A stretch of DNA of 17,378 nt from Actinomycetota bacterium (GTDB lineage Bacteria; Actinomycetota; Acidimicrobiia; Acidimicrobiales; Iamiaceae). The notes under the pieces are model-generated. The model did no database searches and was not told the DNA's origin. It worked only from the letters and a program-made list of their open reading frames with translations. The stretch is from the NCBI GenBank assembly GCA_017882935.1, contig JADGOP010000008.1, positions 1 through 17,378 of the forward strand. The letters are read 5' to 3'. Shown in pieces: positions 1 through 7,049 of the stretch. Position numbers and translations under genes: made by a program. Each line of letters starts with the position of its first letter. The stretch's first letter is position 1.

Positions 1-1
1 G

Positions 2-1309
2 CTGCGCGGGCAACGACGCCTGAGCCCTGACGAGGTGGCCCGCTACCTGTTTCGCCGCGTGGTGTCGTGGGGCCGCTCGAGCAACGTCTTCCTGGCCAAC
101 GGCGCGCGGCTCTACCTCGACGTGGGCTCGCACCCCGAGTACGCCACCCCCGAGTGCGACTCCATCTACGACCTCGTCGTGCACGACAAGGCGGGCGAGC
201 GCATCCTCGAGCAGCTGCTCGCCAGCGCCGAGCAGCGGCTGCGCGAAGAGGGCATCCGCGGGGTCATCTACCTCTTCAAGAACAACACCGACTCGGCGGG
301 CAACTCCTACGGCTGCCACGAGAACTACCTCACCAGCCGGCGCGACGACTTCAGCCACTACGCCGAGGTGCTCATCCCGTTCCTCGTCAGCCGACAGATC
401 TACGCCGGCGCCGGCAAGGTGCTCCAGACGGCGCGGGGCGCGATGTTCTCGATCAGCCAGCGGGCCGAGCACATCTGGGAGGGCGTGTCGAGCGCCACCA
501 CCCGAAGCCGGCCCATCATCAACACCCGCGACGAGCCCCACGCCGACGCCGAGAAGTACCGCCGGCTGCACGTCATCGTCGGCGACTCGAACATGAGCGA
601 GTACGCCACCTTCCTCAAGGTCGGCACCGCCAGCATCATCCTGCGCATGCTCGAGGAGCCCAACGTGGTGCTCCGCGACATGACCCTCGAGAACCCCATC
701 CGTGCCATCCGCGAGATCAGCCACGACCTCACGTGCACGCGGCGGGTGCGCCTGGCCAACGGTCGCGAGGCGAGCGCCCTCGAGATCCAGACGGAGTACC
801 TCAACCGGGCCCTCCGGTTCGCCGAGACCCGGGGCTTCCCGCCCATGGAGACCCGGGCGCTCGAGATGTGGGAGCACTGCCTCACCGGCATCGAGAAGGA
901 CCCCTTCTCCCTCGACCGTGAGTGCGACTGGGTCATCAAGCACAACCTCATCGAGCACTACCGCGAGCGCCACGACCTCCCGCTCTCGCACCCGCAGGTC
1001 GCCCTCGTCGACCTGCAGTACCACGACGTCAACCGCGACCGGGGCCTCTACTACCGCATGCAGGCCCGCGGCCTGGTCGACCGGGTGTGCACCGACGAGG
1101 AGATCGACCGGGCGGTCGACGAGCCGCCGCAGACCACGCGGGCCCGGCTGCGCGGCGAGTTCATCCGCAAGGCCAAGGAGCGCAAGCGCGACTACACGGT
1201 CGACTGGGTGCACCTCAAGCTCAACGACCAGGCCCAGCGCACGGTGCTGTGCAAGGACCCGTTCAAGGCTCACGACGAGCGGGTCGAGAAGCTCATCGCC
1301 AGCCTCTGA
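2..1309 (+). CDS. pafA: Pup--protein ligase PafA (5' end cut by window)
   Basis: PafA uses ATP to join the C-terminal glutamate of Pup to lysines of target proteins, marking them for the bacterial proteasome. The reading frame is open from the first bases, and its first residues ([15 protein letters not shown]) match the interior of known PafA. The true start therefore lies outside; about 17 residues, including the N-terminal ATP-binding GIETEFG segment, are missing by comparison with the M. tuberculosis protein as I recall it. Visible hallmarks are [11 protein letters not shown], which carries the catalytic aspartate, then [38 protein letters not shown] and the C-terminal [21 protein letters not shown]. 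Depupylase Dop is a relative, but these segments, notably the [15 protein letters not shown] end, are PafA-like. The stop overlaps the next start (TGATG), which suggests translational coupling. pup, dop and the proteasome genes are not in the window. Confidence 0.97.
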   Translation: MRGQRRLSPDEVARYLFRRVVSWGRSSNVFLANGARLYLDVGSHPEYATPECDSIYDLVVHDKAGERILEQLLASAEQRLREEGIRGVIYLFKNNTDSAGNSYGCHENYLTSRRDDFSHYAEVLIPFLVSRQIYAGAGKVLQTARGAMFSISQRAEHIWEGVSSATTRSRPIINTRDEPHADAEKYRRLHVIVGDSNMSEYATFLKVGTASIILRMLEEPNVVLRDMTLENPIRAIREISHDLTCTRRVRLANGREASALEIQTEYLNRALRFAETRGFPPMETRALEMWEHCLTGIEKDPFSLDRECDWVIKHNLIEHYRERHDLPLSHPQVALVDLQYHDVNRDRGLYYRMQARGLVDRVCTDEEIDRAVDEPPQTTRARLRGEFIRKAKERKRDYTVDWVHLKLNDQAQRTVLCKDPFKAHDERVEKLIASL

Positions 1310-2349
1310 TGCCGTCGTTCCGACGCGGCCATGTCGGCCGGATCATGCAGGAGCGCGCGGGGCTGCAGCGGGTCGAGGTGCGGCGCGACGCCGACGGCGA
1401 GGGTGCCGGTGAGCCCGCCTACGTGCTGACGCAGCTCACGGGGCCCGTCGCGCCCGGCGACGAGGTGCTCTACAACGACACCGCGGTGCAGCTCGGCCTC
1501 GGCACCGGTGGCTGGCACGTGGTGCACGCCAACCTCACCCGAGGTGAGTGGGGCGAGCCCGGCGGCGGCCACGTGCTGAAGCTCCGCTACACGAGCCTGC
1601 AGGCCGACACCGGCGTGCAGGAGGAGCGCACCCCCGGTGTGCCCACCGACCTCGGCGGCATGCCGGTGGTGGCGTGCACGCTGCACAGCCAGCTCGGGGT
1701 CGTCGTGGCGGCGGCCCGGGCAGAGAAGCCCTCGGTCCGCATCGCCTACGTCATGACCGACGGGGGCGCCCTGCCGTTGGCGCTGAGCGACCTCGTGGCC
1801 GAGCTGAGCGCCCGGCGGCTGCTCGTGGGCAGCATCTCCGCCGGACAGGCCTTCGGCGGCGATGTCGAGGCCGTGGGCGTGCCCTCGGCGCTGGCCCTCG
1901 CGCGCCACCACCTCGATGCCGACGTGGCCGTGGTGGCCATGGGACCCGGGGTGGTGGGCACGGAGTCTGAGCTCGGCACCAGCGCGCTCGAGGCAGGTCC
2001 GGTCCTCGACACGGCGGCGGCGCTCGGCGGGCGTCCGGTCCTCTGCGTGCGGGCGTCCGGGGTCGACGCCCGGCCCCGCCACCGTGGGGTGAGCCACCAT
2101 GCCCTCACCGTGCTCGACCTCGTCCGGTCGCCGGTCGACGTTCCTGTTCCCCACGCCCTGGTCGAGCTGCTCGACGGCCACGCGGTGCGGCACCACGTGG
2201 TCGAGGTGCAGGCCGCCGACGCGGCCACGTCGCTCGAGGCCGCCGGGCTGTCGGTGACCACCATGGGGCGCGGCCCCGCCGACGACCCGGTCTTCTTCGC
2301 GGCCGCGGCGTCGGCCGGCGCCCACGCCGTGGCGCTGCTCCGGTCCTGA
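1309..2349 (+). CDS. DUF3866 family protein
   Basis: This 346-residue protein is recognised as DUF3866, a conserved family with no established function that I know of. Family-like segments are VLYNDTAVQLGLGTGGWHVV (about 54-72), HVLKLRYTSLQ (88-98), DLGGMPVVACTLHSQLG (114-130), IAYVMTDGGALPLALSDL (145-162), GQAFGGDVEAV (179-189) and RHRGVSHH (258-264). There is no signal peptide or membrane span. The start was chosen at ATG 1309 because its A is the last base of the pafA stop (TGATG); no separate Shine-Dalgarno is needed for coupled re-initiation. Overlap with pafA means the two are very likely co-transcribed, so a role tied to pupylation is a reasonable but untested inference. A noncoding stretch of about 120 bp follows before pafB. 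Confidence 0.85.
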   Translation: MPSFRRGHVGRIMQERAGLQRVEVRRDADGEGAGEPAYVLTQLTGPVAPGDEVLYNDTAVQLGLGTGGWHVVHANLTRGEWGEPGGGHVLKLRYTSLQADTGVQEERTPGVPTDLGGMPVVACTLHSQLGVVVAAARAEKPSVRIAYVMTDGGALPLALSDLVAELSARRLLVGSISAGQAFGGDVEAVGVPSALALARHHLDADVAVVAMGPGVVGTESELGTSALEAGPVLDTAAALGGRPVLCVRASGVDARPRHRGVSHHALTVLDLVRSPVDVPVPHALVELLDGHAVRHHVVEVQAADAATSLEAAGLSVTTMGRGPADDPVFFAAAASAGAHAVALLRS

Positions 2350-2433
2350 CGGCTCGACCCGACGACCACCGGCACGTGTCGTGGGAGGCCGCCCTGTCGA
2401 GGGAGCTGGACGCGCCCCATCCGCGCGGCCTCG

Positions 2434-2439
2434 TAGGAT
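2434..2439 (+). promoter_or_regulatory. Candidate -10 (TAGGAT) for pafB-pafC
   Basis: TAGGAT fits the actinobacterial TANNNT -10 pattern and lies in the 120-bp gap after the DUF3866 gene. Start codons at 2470 and 2473 lie about 30 nt downstream, so this transcript would carry a short leader with an AGGGAG Shine-Dalgarno (2463-2468). No convincing -35 is visible. Confidence 0.4.
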
Positions 2440-2472
2440 CCGGCCAGGCGCCGGAACGGAACAGGGAGCGTG

Positions 2473-3420
2473 GTGGCCAACCCCAAGCTGGAACGGCTCA
2501 TGAACCTCACGGCCGCCCTGCTCGACACCCGCGTGCCGCTCACGGCCGAGGCCCTGCGCGAGCGGGTCGGCGGCTACCCTGACGACCGCGTGGCGTTCCG
2601 GCGCAGCTTCGAGCGCGACAAGGACGACCTGCGGGAGATGGGGATCCCCATCCGCATCGAGGAGATCCCCGACAGCCTGCCGCGCGCCGAGGGCTATCTC
2701 ATCCGCAACGACGAGTACTACCTGCGCGACCCCGGCCTCACGGCCGACGAGCTGGCCGCGCTGCACCTCGCCACGGCCGCGGTGCGCATCGACGGCGTCC
2801 AGGGGCTCGGCGGCCTCTGGAAGCTCGGCGGCACCCCCGGCGGACTGGCGGGTGCGGCCTCCGACTCGCCCGACGTGTCCAGCGAGCTCTCGGCCGACCC
2901 CAACGTGGTGACCCTGTTCGGTGCCATGGCCGATCGGCAGGTGGTCACGTTCCGCTACCGCGACACCGATCGCGAGGTCGAGCCCCACCGGCTCGAGTTC
3001 CAGCGTGGCAACTGGTACCTCGCCGGGTTCGACCGCTCGCGCGAGGGACGTCGGGTGTTCCGCCTGAATCGCATCGACGGCGCGGTGCAGCCCGTCGGCG
3101 GCACCGGCGCGTTCGTCCGTCCCGAGGGCACACCCGCCCTGCAGCTCGATCCCTGGCTGGCGGGCGGCGGCGACGAGGTGCTGGCGCGCCTGCGCATCGA
3201 CGCGGCGGTGGCCGCAGCCGCCGTGCACGAGCTCGGCCCCGACACCGTCGAGGAGCGCCACGACGACGGCTCCGTGGTGGTCGCGATCCCCGTCACCAAC
3301 CGCGACGCGTTCCGCACCTTCGTGCTGGGGCTGCTCGAGCACGCCGAGGTCCTCGGCCCGCCGGAGCTGCGCGACGCCGTCGTGGGTTGGCTGCGCGAGC
3401 TGTCGGCAGGCGGTGCCTGA
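2473..3420 (+). CDS. pafB: WYL-domain transcriptional regulator PafB
   Basis: PafB pairs with PafC to activate the LexA-independent DNA-damage response in mycobacteria; the WYL domain is thought to sense a nucleic-acid ligand. The 315-residue protein has an N-terminal winged-helix part (about 1-80, KLERLMNLTAALLDTR at the front) and a WYL domain with NWYLAGFD at 180-187 and RVFRLNRI at 194-201. A C-terminal WCX-type extension follows. Two GTG codons stand in tandem at 2470 and 2473. The second was chosen because it gives 4 nt spacing from AGGGAG (2463-2468) and because MANPKLERLMNL then lines up end to end with the mycobacterial MATSKVERLVNL start. The stop overlaps pafC. Location after pafA supports PafB rather than an unrelated WYL regulator. 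Confidence 0.93.
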   Translation: MANPKLERLMNLTAALLDTRVPLTAEALRERVGGYPDDRVAFRRSFERDKDDLREMGIPIRIEEIPDSLPRAEGYLIRNDEYYLRDPGLTADELAALHLATAAVRIDGVQGLGGLWKLGGTPGGLAGAASDSPDVSSELSADPNVVTLFGAMADRQVVTFRYRDTDREVEPHRLEFQRGNWYLAGFDRSREGRRVFRLNRIDGAVQPVGGTGAFVRPEGTPALQLDPWLAGGGDEVLARLRIDAAVAAAAVHELGPDTVEERHDDGSVVVAIPVTNRDAFRTFVLGLLEHAEVLGPPELRDAVVGWLRELSAGGA

Positions 3421-4388
3421 TGGCACCCAAGGTCAGCGCCACCGACCGCATGCGCCGGCTGCTGGCACTCGTGCCCTGGATCGCCGCGCATGCCGACGGC
3501 GCCCCGCTCGAGGAGACCTGCCGGCGCTTCGGGATCTCGAAGGCGCAGCTGCTCGAGGACTTCGAGGTGGTGCAGTTCGTCGGCGTCTACCCGTTCACCC
3601 CCGACGCGCTCATCGACGTGGTGGTCGACGACGACCGCATCCACCTGCTCTACGCCGACGTGTTCCGCAAGCCCCTCGGTCTCACGCCCGAGGAGGGGCT
3701 GGCGCTGGTGGCGGCCGGCACGGCCCTGCTCGCCACGCCCGGCGCCGACCCCGACGGGCCGCTCGCGCGGGGCCTGGCGAAGCTGGCGGGCGTGCTCGGC
3801 GTCCGGCCGGGTGAGGACCTCGGCGTGGGGCTCGGGGGCGGCGTCGACGACTTCCTCACCACCATCCGCCAGGCCCGCAGCACCTCCCGCAGGATCGAGC
3901 TCGACTACTACTCCCACGGCCGCGACGAGCGCACCACGCGCACCGTCGACCCCTGGCGGCTCTGGTCCCAGGCCGGCCACTGGTACCTGGCGGGCTATTG
4001 CCACCTGGCGGAGGGGGAGCGGGTGTTCCGCCTCGACCGCATCGCCGCGGCGCGGGTCCTCGACGAGCCGTTCGAGCCGCCGGCCACCGGCGACGACGCC
4101 GACTTCCTCGAGCTCGACGCCCTGCCGCGCGCCGTCCTCGACCTCGCCCCCGATACCCGCTGGCTGGCCGAGAGCATCCCCGTGATCGCCTCCGAGGACC
4201 GCCCCGAGGGCGTGCTCCGCGTGACCCTGGGCGTCACGGCCACGCCGTGGCTCGAGCGCATCCTGTTGCAGCTGGGCCCCGCGGCACGGGTGGTCACCAT
4301 CGACGACCGCCTCGGGGGCCCCGACCTGGCCGCGGCGGCCGCCGACCGGGTGCTGGCCCGCTACGACGGTCCGGGTCGCGCGGGCTGA
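3420..4388 (+). CDS. pafC: WYL-domain transcriptional regulator PafC
   Basis: This is the partner of PafB, a second WYL regulator of 322 residues. The N-terminus (about 1-70: RMRRLLALVPWIAAH, then FGISKAQLLEDFEVV) is a predicted helix-turn-helix region. The WYL core carries GHWYLAGY at 186-193 and RVFRLDRI at 201-208. The start is ATG 3420, whose A is the last base of the pafB stop (TGATG). This one-base overlap is typical of an operon in which the two chains are made in equal amounts, fitting the known PafB-PafC heterodimer. PafB and PafC share the layout but differ clearly in sequence, so this is an old duplication and not a recent one. The open frame extends upstream of 3420, but that part overlaps pafB and is unlikely to be used. 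Confidence 0.93.
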   Translation: MAPKVSATDRMRRLLALVPWIAAHADGAPLEETCRRFGISKAQLLEDFEVVQFVGVYPFTPDALIDVVVDDDRIHLLYADVFRKPLGLTPEEGLALVAAGTALLATPGADPDGPLARGLAKLAGVLGVRPGEDLGVGLGGGVDDFLTTIRQARSTSRRIELDYYSHGRDERTTRTVDPWRLWSQAGHWYLAGYCHLAEGERVFRLDRIAAARVLDEPFEPPATGDDADFLELDALPRAVLDLAPDTRWLAESIPVIASEDRPEGVLRVTLGVTATPWLERILLQLGPAARVVTIDDRLGGPDLAAAAADRVLARYDGPGRAG

Positions 4389-4421
4389 CGGGGCCCGACG
4401 GGACCCAGCGGCGTGCACCGC

Positions 4422-4427
4422 TAGCCT
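4422..4427 (+). promoter_or_regulatory. Candidate -10 (TAGCCT), near-leaderless, lepB
   Basis: TAGCCT ends 9 nt before the GTG at 4437, in the 48-nt gap after pafC. Transcription would start at or just before the initiation codon. This is the weakest match and the longest spacing of the six such sites in the window. Confidence 0.45.
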
Positions 4428-4436
4428 GAGCGACCT

Positions 4437-5141
4437 GTGACCGCCCCGCCGCCCGAACCCGTCCACCCGGACGAGGCGCCGCCGGTCGGGGCTGATCCCG
4501 AGGTCGCCCCGGTGGTCCTGCCCGCCTCGACGCGCACCCGCCGCAAGCCCACGCGCCTGCGTGGGGCCATCGAGTGGGTCGTGGTCATCGGTGGCTCACT
4601 GGCCGTCGCGCTGCTGGTCAACGCCTTCCTGTTCCAGCCGTTCCGGATCCCCTCGTCGTCGATGTACCCCACCCTGAAGGTGGGCGACCGCGTGGTCGTC
4701 AACAAGCTGAGCTACCACCTCCACGGGGTGCACCGGGGCGACGTGGTGGTGTTCGGCCAGCCCAAGTGCAACTCGGCCGGCTCCACCGACGTGACCCACC
4801 CGCTCTGGGCCACGTGCTCGGCGCTGGCCCACGTCAAGGACCTGGTCAAGCGCGTGGTGGCGCTCCCGGGGGAGACCGTGAGCATCCACGACGACCACGT
4901 GCACATCAACGGCAAGCAGCTCGCCGAGCCCTACCTGGCCAAGGGCACCACCAACGTCCCCGTCGTGGCCGGGTGCTCGTTCCCCGGCACCTACCGAGTG
5001 CCCAAGGGGTACGTGTTCGTCATGGGCGACAACCGGACGGTGTCGTTCGACAGCCGCTGCTTCGGGCCGATCCCCGAGTCGCTGATCGTCGGGCGGGCCT
5101 TCCTGCGGCTCTGGCCCCTCGGCCGCCTCGCGGCCCTGTGA
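4437..5141 (+). CDS. lepB: Signal peptidase I
   Basis: This membrane serine protease cleaves signal peptides from exported proteins on the outer face of the cytoplasmic membrane. The 234-residue protein has a proline-rich cytoplasmic N-terminus (1-40) and one membrane span (about 44-66, WVVVIGGSLAVALLVNAFLF). The S26 family boxes follow: IPSSSMYPTL (71-80) with nucleophile Ser75, DLVKRVVALPGE (135-146) with general base Lys138, and the C-terminal VFVMGDNRTVSFDSR plus FGPIP box. A cysteine-containing insert lies between the first two boxes. The start GTG 4437 leaves no room for a Shine-Dalgarno and sits behind a -10-like TAGCCT. It lies between pafC and tatA/B, an export-related neighbour. It converges with the phosphodiesterase gene 49 nt downstream; no clear terminator is seen in that gap. 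Confidence 0.95.
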   Translation: MTAPPPEPVHPDEAPPVGADPEVAPVVLPASTRTRRKPTRLRGAIEWVVVIGGSLAVALLVNAFLFQPFRIPSSSMYPTLKVGDRVVVNKLSYHLHGVHRGDVVVFGQPKCNSAGSTDVTHPLWATCSALAHVKDLVKRVVALPGETVSIHDDHVHINGKQLAEPYLAKGTTNVPVVAGCSFPGTYRVPKGYVFVMGDNRTVSFDSRCFGPIPESLIVGRAFLRLWPLGRLAAL

Positions 5142-5190
5142 GGCCGCGCGAAGAGGGCGGAGGTGCCTGTGCCTGCTGGGTCGGACGATC

Positions 5191-5895
5191 TCAGGAGGCG
5201 GGCCAGGAGCGGAGCCGGTCGACGTGGTCGCTGTAGAGGCCGTCGACCCCCCAGCGGAGCAGGAGGCGGGCCTGGACCCCGGTCTGCACCCGCCAGGCGA
5301 ACGCCAGCAGCCCGGCGTCGCGGGTGGCGGTGACCAGGCGCGGAGTCCAGGTGTCGCCACGCAGGTTGAGGACGTCGATGCCATCAGCCGCCAGCCGCGA
5401 GGGGTCGCACCGCGGGTCGGTGAGGACGCGGCGTCGCCTGATCGAGCCGACCAGCCGCACCCGTGCGTCGAGCCGGCGCCAGGTCGCCAGGCGGACGGGG
5501 TCGGTGTCGCACAGCCAGAGCCGGTGGAGGGCCTCCTCGCCGAAGGTACCGGCCACCCGCACCACCTCGTGGACCGCCTCGGGGTCCTTCACGTCGAGGG
5601 ACAGCTCGAGCCCCGTCCCGCAGGCGCGGTACAGGTCGTCGAGGGTGGGGATGTGCGGGGGGAGCTGGTCACGGGCCACCCGGCGGATGGGCGTGGCCCG
5701 CCGACCCCGGCCGACCACGCCGTCGTGGTCGAGCACCGCCACGCCGTCGGCCGTCAGCCACACGTCGCTCTCCAACCCGCCCGCGCCCATGCGGCAGGCC
5801 AGCACGAACGCCTCGAGGGTGTTCTCGGGAGCGTGGGCGCGAGCGCCCCGGTGGGCGAACCGGATCGGCAGCAGGGGAGCGGGAGATGGGCCCAT
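5191..5895 (-). CDS. Glycerophosphodiester phosphodiesterase
   Basis: GDPD enzymes hydrolyse glycerophosphodiesters to glycerol-3-phosphate and an alcohol in phospholipid turnover. The 234-residue protein shows the family's metal and acid-base residues: FAHRGARAHAPENTLEAF (13-30; His15, Arg16, Glu24), ESDVWLTADG (42-51; Glu42, Asp44) and VLDHDG (54-59; His57). The usual E-x-K metal motif appears as LELSLDVKD, so an aspartate replaces the usual glutamate. The C-terminus has GVDGLYSDHVD. There is no signal peptide, so it is likely cytoplasmic. The start is uncertain: ATG 5895 has CAGGAT, a degenerate -10, 6 nt upstream; an in-frame GTG at 5919 would add 8 residues. It is the only minus-strand gene, convergent with lepB and divergent from the gene at 6015. 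Confidence 0.9.
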   Translation of the reverse strand: MGPSPAPLLPIRFAHRGARAHAPENTLEAFVLACRMGAGGLESDVWLTADGVAVLDHDGVVGRGRRATPIRRVARDQLPPHIPTLDDLYRACGTGLELSLDVKDPEAVHEVVRVAGTFGEEALHRLWLCDTDPVRLATWRRLDARVRLVGSIRRRRVLTDPRCDPSRLAADGIDVLNLRGDTWTPRLVTATRDAGLLAFAWRVQTGVQARLLLRWGVDGLYSDHVDRLRSWPAS

Positions 5896-5932
5896 CGACC
5901 CATCCTGCCGACCCGGCACCGCCGCCAGACAT

Positions 5933-5946
5933 GGGCCATTTGGCCC
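5933..5946. repeat. Short perfect inverted repeat between divergent genes
   Basis: GGGCCA-TT-TGGCCC is a 14-bp dyad in the 119-bp spacer between the minus-strand phosphodiesterase and the plus-strand zinc-ribbon gene. The position would suit an operator for either gene, but such GC-rich dyads arise readily by chance. No regulator for it is visible. Confidence 0.35.
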
Positions 5947-5978
5947 CTATGCCCGGCCCCGCGTCGCGCCGATGCCTT

Positions 5979-5987
5979 GGAGGTGAT
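5979..5987 (+). promoter_or_regulatory. Extended Shine-Dalgarno GGAGGTGAT ahead of a mini-ORF
   Basis: GGAGGTGAT is a nine-base complement to the 16S rRNA 3' end. It does not sit at a workable distance from the 6015 start. It touches the ATG at 5986, which opens a nine-codon frame (MLSDREGGL) ending at 6015. A second purine-rich site (6001-6008) serves the real gene. The upper site may be a ribosome standby site or part of a leader peptide. Confidence 0.4.
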
Positions 5988-6014
5988 GCTGTCCGACCGT
6001 GAAGGGGGACTGTG

Positions 6015-6344
6015 ATGGCGGTCATTCGGGCTACGTGCAACGAGTGTGGGGACATCGAGCTGGCGCCCCTCCAGGTCCAGGTGCGGGTCTGCCTCGACGA
6101 CCAGCGTTCGTCGTATGCGTTCCGGTGCCCGTCGTGCAGCCACCCGGTGGCGCGGCCGGTGGAGAACCGCCTCGTGGAGCTGCTGGCCTCGTCGGGCTCG
6201 CCGGTGTCGCTCTGGCACCTTCCCGCGGAGCTCGACGAGCCCCACGAGGGCCCCGAGATCACCCACGACGACCTGCTCGACTTCCACGAGCTGCTGACCC
6301 GCGACGACTCCTGGTTCGTGGCGCTGATGTCCGAGGGCCGGTAG
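6015..6344 (+). CDS. Small zinc-ribbon-like protein, function unknown
   Basis: The 109-residue protein has two Cys-x2-Cys knuckles, CNEC (8-11) and CPSC (38-41), with another cysteine at 26, consistent with a zinc ribbon near the N-terminus. The rest is acidic (LPAELDEPHEGPEITHDDLLDFHELL) and predicted helical. I do not recognise a named family. The start is ATG 6015 because GAAGGGGG (6001-6008) stands 6 nt upstream; a GTG at 6012 is the alternative. Nine codons of a mini-ORF (5986-6015) end in a TGATG overlap with this start. No membrane segment is present. The stop codon TAG forms the first bases of the next gene's -10 box. Confidence 0.75.
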   Translation: MAVIRATCNECGDIELAPLQVQVRVCLDDQRSSYAFRCPSCSHPVARPVENRLVELLASSGSPVSLWHLPAELDEPHEGPEITHDDLLDFHELLTRDDSWFVALMSEGR

Positions 6345-6347
6345 CGT
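6342..6347 (+). promoter_or_regulatory. Candidate -10 (TAGCGT), leaderless, overlapping a stop codon
   Basis: TAGCGT ends 6 nt before ATG 6354. Its first three bases are the stop codon of the upstream zinc-ribbon gene. The context CCGGTAGCGTCC matches the other leaderless sites at 6660, 11225 and 12393. Confidence 0.55.
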
Positions 6348-6353
6348 CCGGTC

Positions 6354-6557
6354 ATGGGCATGTTGTGGGCGATCCCGCCGCTGGTCCTGATCCTCGGCGT
6401 CCTGGTGGCCGCCACGCTGGCCCGCCGGGCCGGCGACCTGGGTGCGGGTCTGCGCCACGAGCTGCTGCGGCTGGGCGAGATCCAGACCGCGGTCGCCGAG
6501 GTCCGGGCCGAGTCGGCCACGGCACGCCGCCGCGCCGACCAGCTCCGGCCCCGCTGA
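6354..6557 (+). CDS. Small single-span membrane protein, function unknown
   Basis: The 67-residue protein has a hydrophobic segment at about 3-22 (MLWAIPPLVLILGVLVAATL). A positively charged and then helical tail follows (ARRAGDLGAGLRHELLRLGE, continuing with Ala, Glu and Arg). This layout suggests an N-terminal anchor with a cytoplasmic amphipathic or coiled-coil tail. I do not recognise the family. It has no Shine-Dalgarno. The start codon directly follows a TAGCGT -10 box by 6 nt, so the mRNA is probably leaderless. GC-biased third positions like its neighbours and a promoter-fitted start support a real gene despite its size. A position just before the tat genes hints at envelope work, but that is inference only. 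Confidence 0.65.
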   Translation: MGMLWAIPPLVLILGVLVAATLARRAGDLGAGLRHELLRLGEIQTAVAEVRAESATARRRADQLRPR

Positions 6558-6659
6558 GCCACCCGTCCGGCGCCGCCCGGCGGGCGCGAGGGTCATCCGG
6601 AGAGGCCGCCGGAACCGAACTCCTGGGGATGGCCCACCTTCCGTACCCGTCGACCCCGG

Positions 6660-6665
6660 TAGAGT
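6660..6665 (+). promoter_or_regulatory. Candidate -10 (TAGAGT), leaderless, tat operon
   Basis: TAGAGT (context CCGGTAGAGTCG) ends 7 nt before ATG 6673, placing the transcription start at or next to the first codon. No Shine-Dalgarno precedes the gene. This would drive the tat-helY transcript. No strong -35 is visible in the 115-bp gap. Confidence 0.6.
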
Positions 6666-6672
6666 CGCGACG

Positions 6673-7020
6673 ATGTTGAACTTCGGCCCCGAGAAGATGA
6701 TCGTCATCTTCTTCATCGCCATGATCGTGCTGGGCCCCGACAAGCTGCCGGAGATGGCGCGCAAGTTCGGCAAGGTCATGGGCGAGCTGCGCAAGGTCTC
6801 CGGGGGGTTCCAGGAGGAGATGCGCCGCGTCATGGACGACACCACCGGCGCGTCGGGGATCCGCGAGATCACCCAGGACCTCGGCAAGGACCTCAAGCAG
6901 GCCACCTCGGTCCCCACCTCTTCCGGCACCGCCCCCTCGGCGGCGCCCACCACGGCTGAGCCCGCCGCCCCGAGCGCGACGCCGCTCGACGCAGCCCCGA
7001 TCGCCGACACCGACCGCTGA
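6673..7020 (+). CDS. tatA/tatB: Twin-arginine translocase subunit, TatA/TatB family
   Basis: TatA-type subunits form the pore and TatB the receptor for export of folded twin-arginine proteins. The 115-residue protein has a short membrane helix (about 7-21, EKMIVIFFIAMIVLG), the hinge GPDKLPEMARKFGKVM (21-36), an amphipathic helix to about 60, and a Thr/Ala/Pro/Ser-rich tail to the end. The hinge reads LGPDKLP rather than the TatA-typical FGxKKLP, and Glu7 precedes the helix, both TatB-like. By position next to tatC it corresponds to mycobacterial tatA, so the subtype is unsettled. The start ATG 6673 lies 7 nt after a TAGAGT -10 box. tatC starts 29 nt downstream. Confidence 0.88.
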   Translation: MLNFGPEKMIVIFFIAMIVLGPDKLPEMARKFGKVMGELRKVSGGFQEEMRRVMDDTTGASGIREITQDLGKDLKQATSVPTSSGTAPSAAPTTAEPAAPSATPLDAAPIADTDR

Positions 7021-7049
7021 CGCGGCCGCCGTCGTCCGCACCCCCCACC

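Noticed and set aside
1270..3426. 718-codon open frame on the minus strand
   Set aside because: It lies opposite pafA, DUF3866 and pafB, all with clear family motifs. Its translation is low-complexity, His/Arg/Gly/Val-rich, as expected from the reverse of GC-rich codons.
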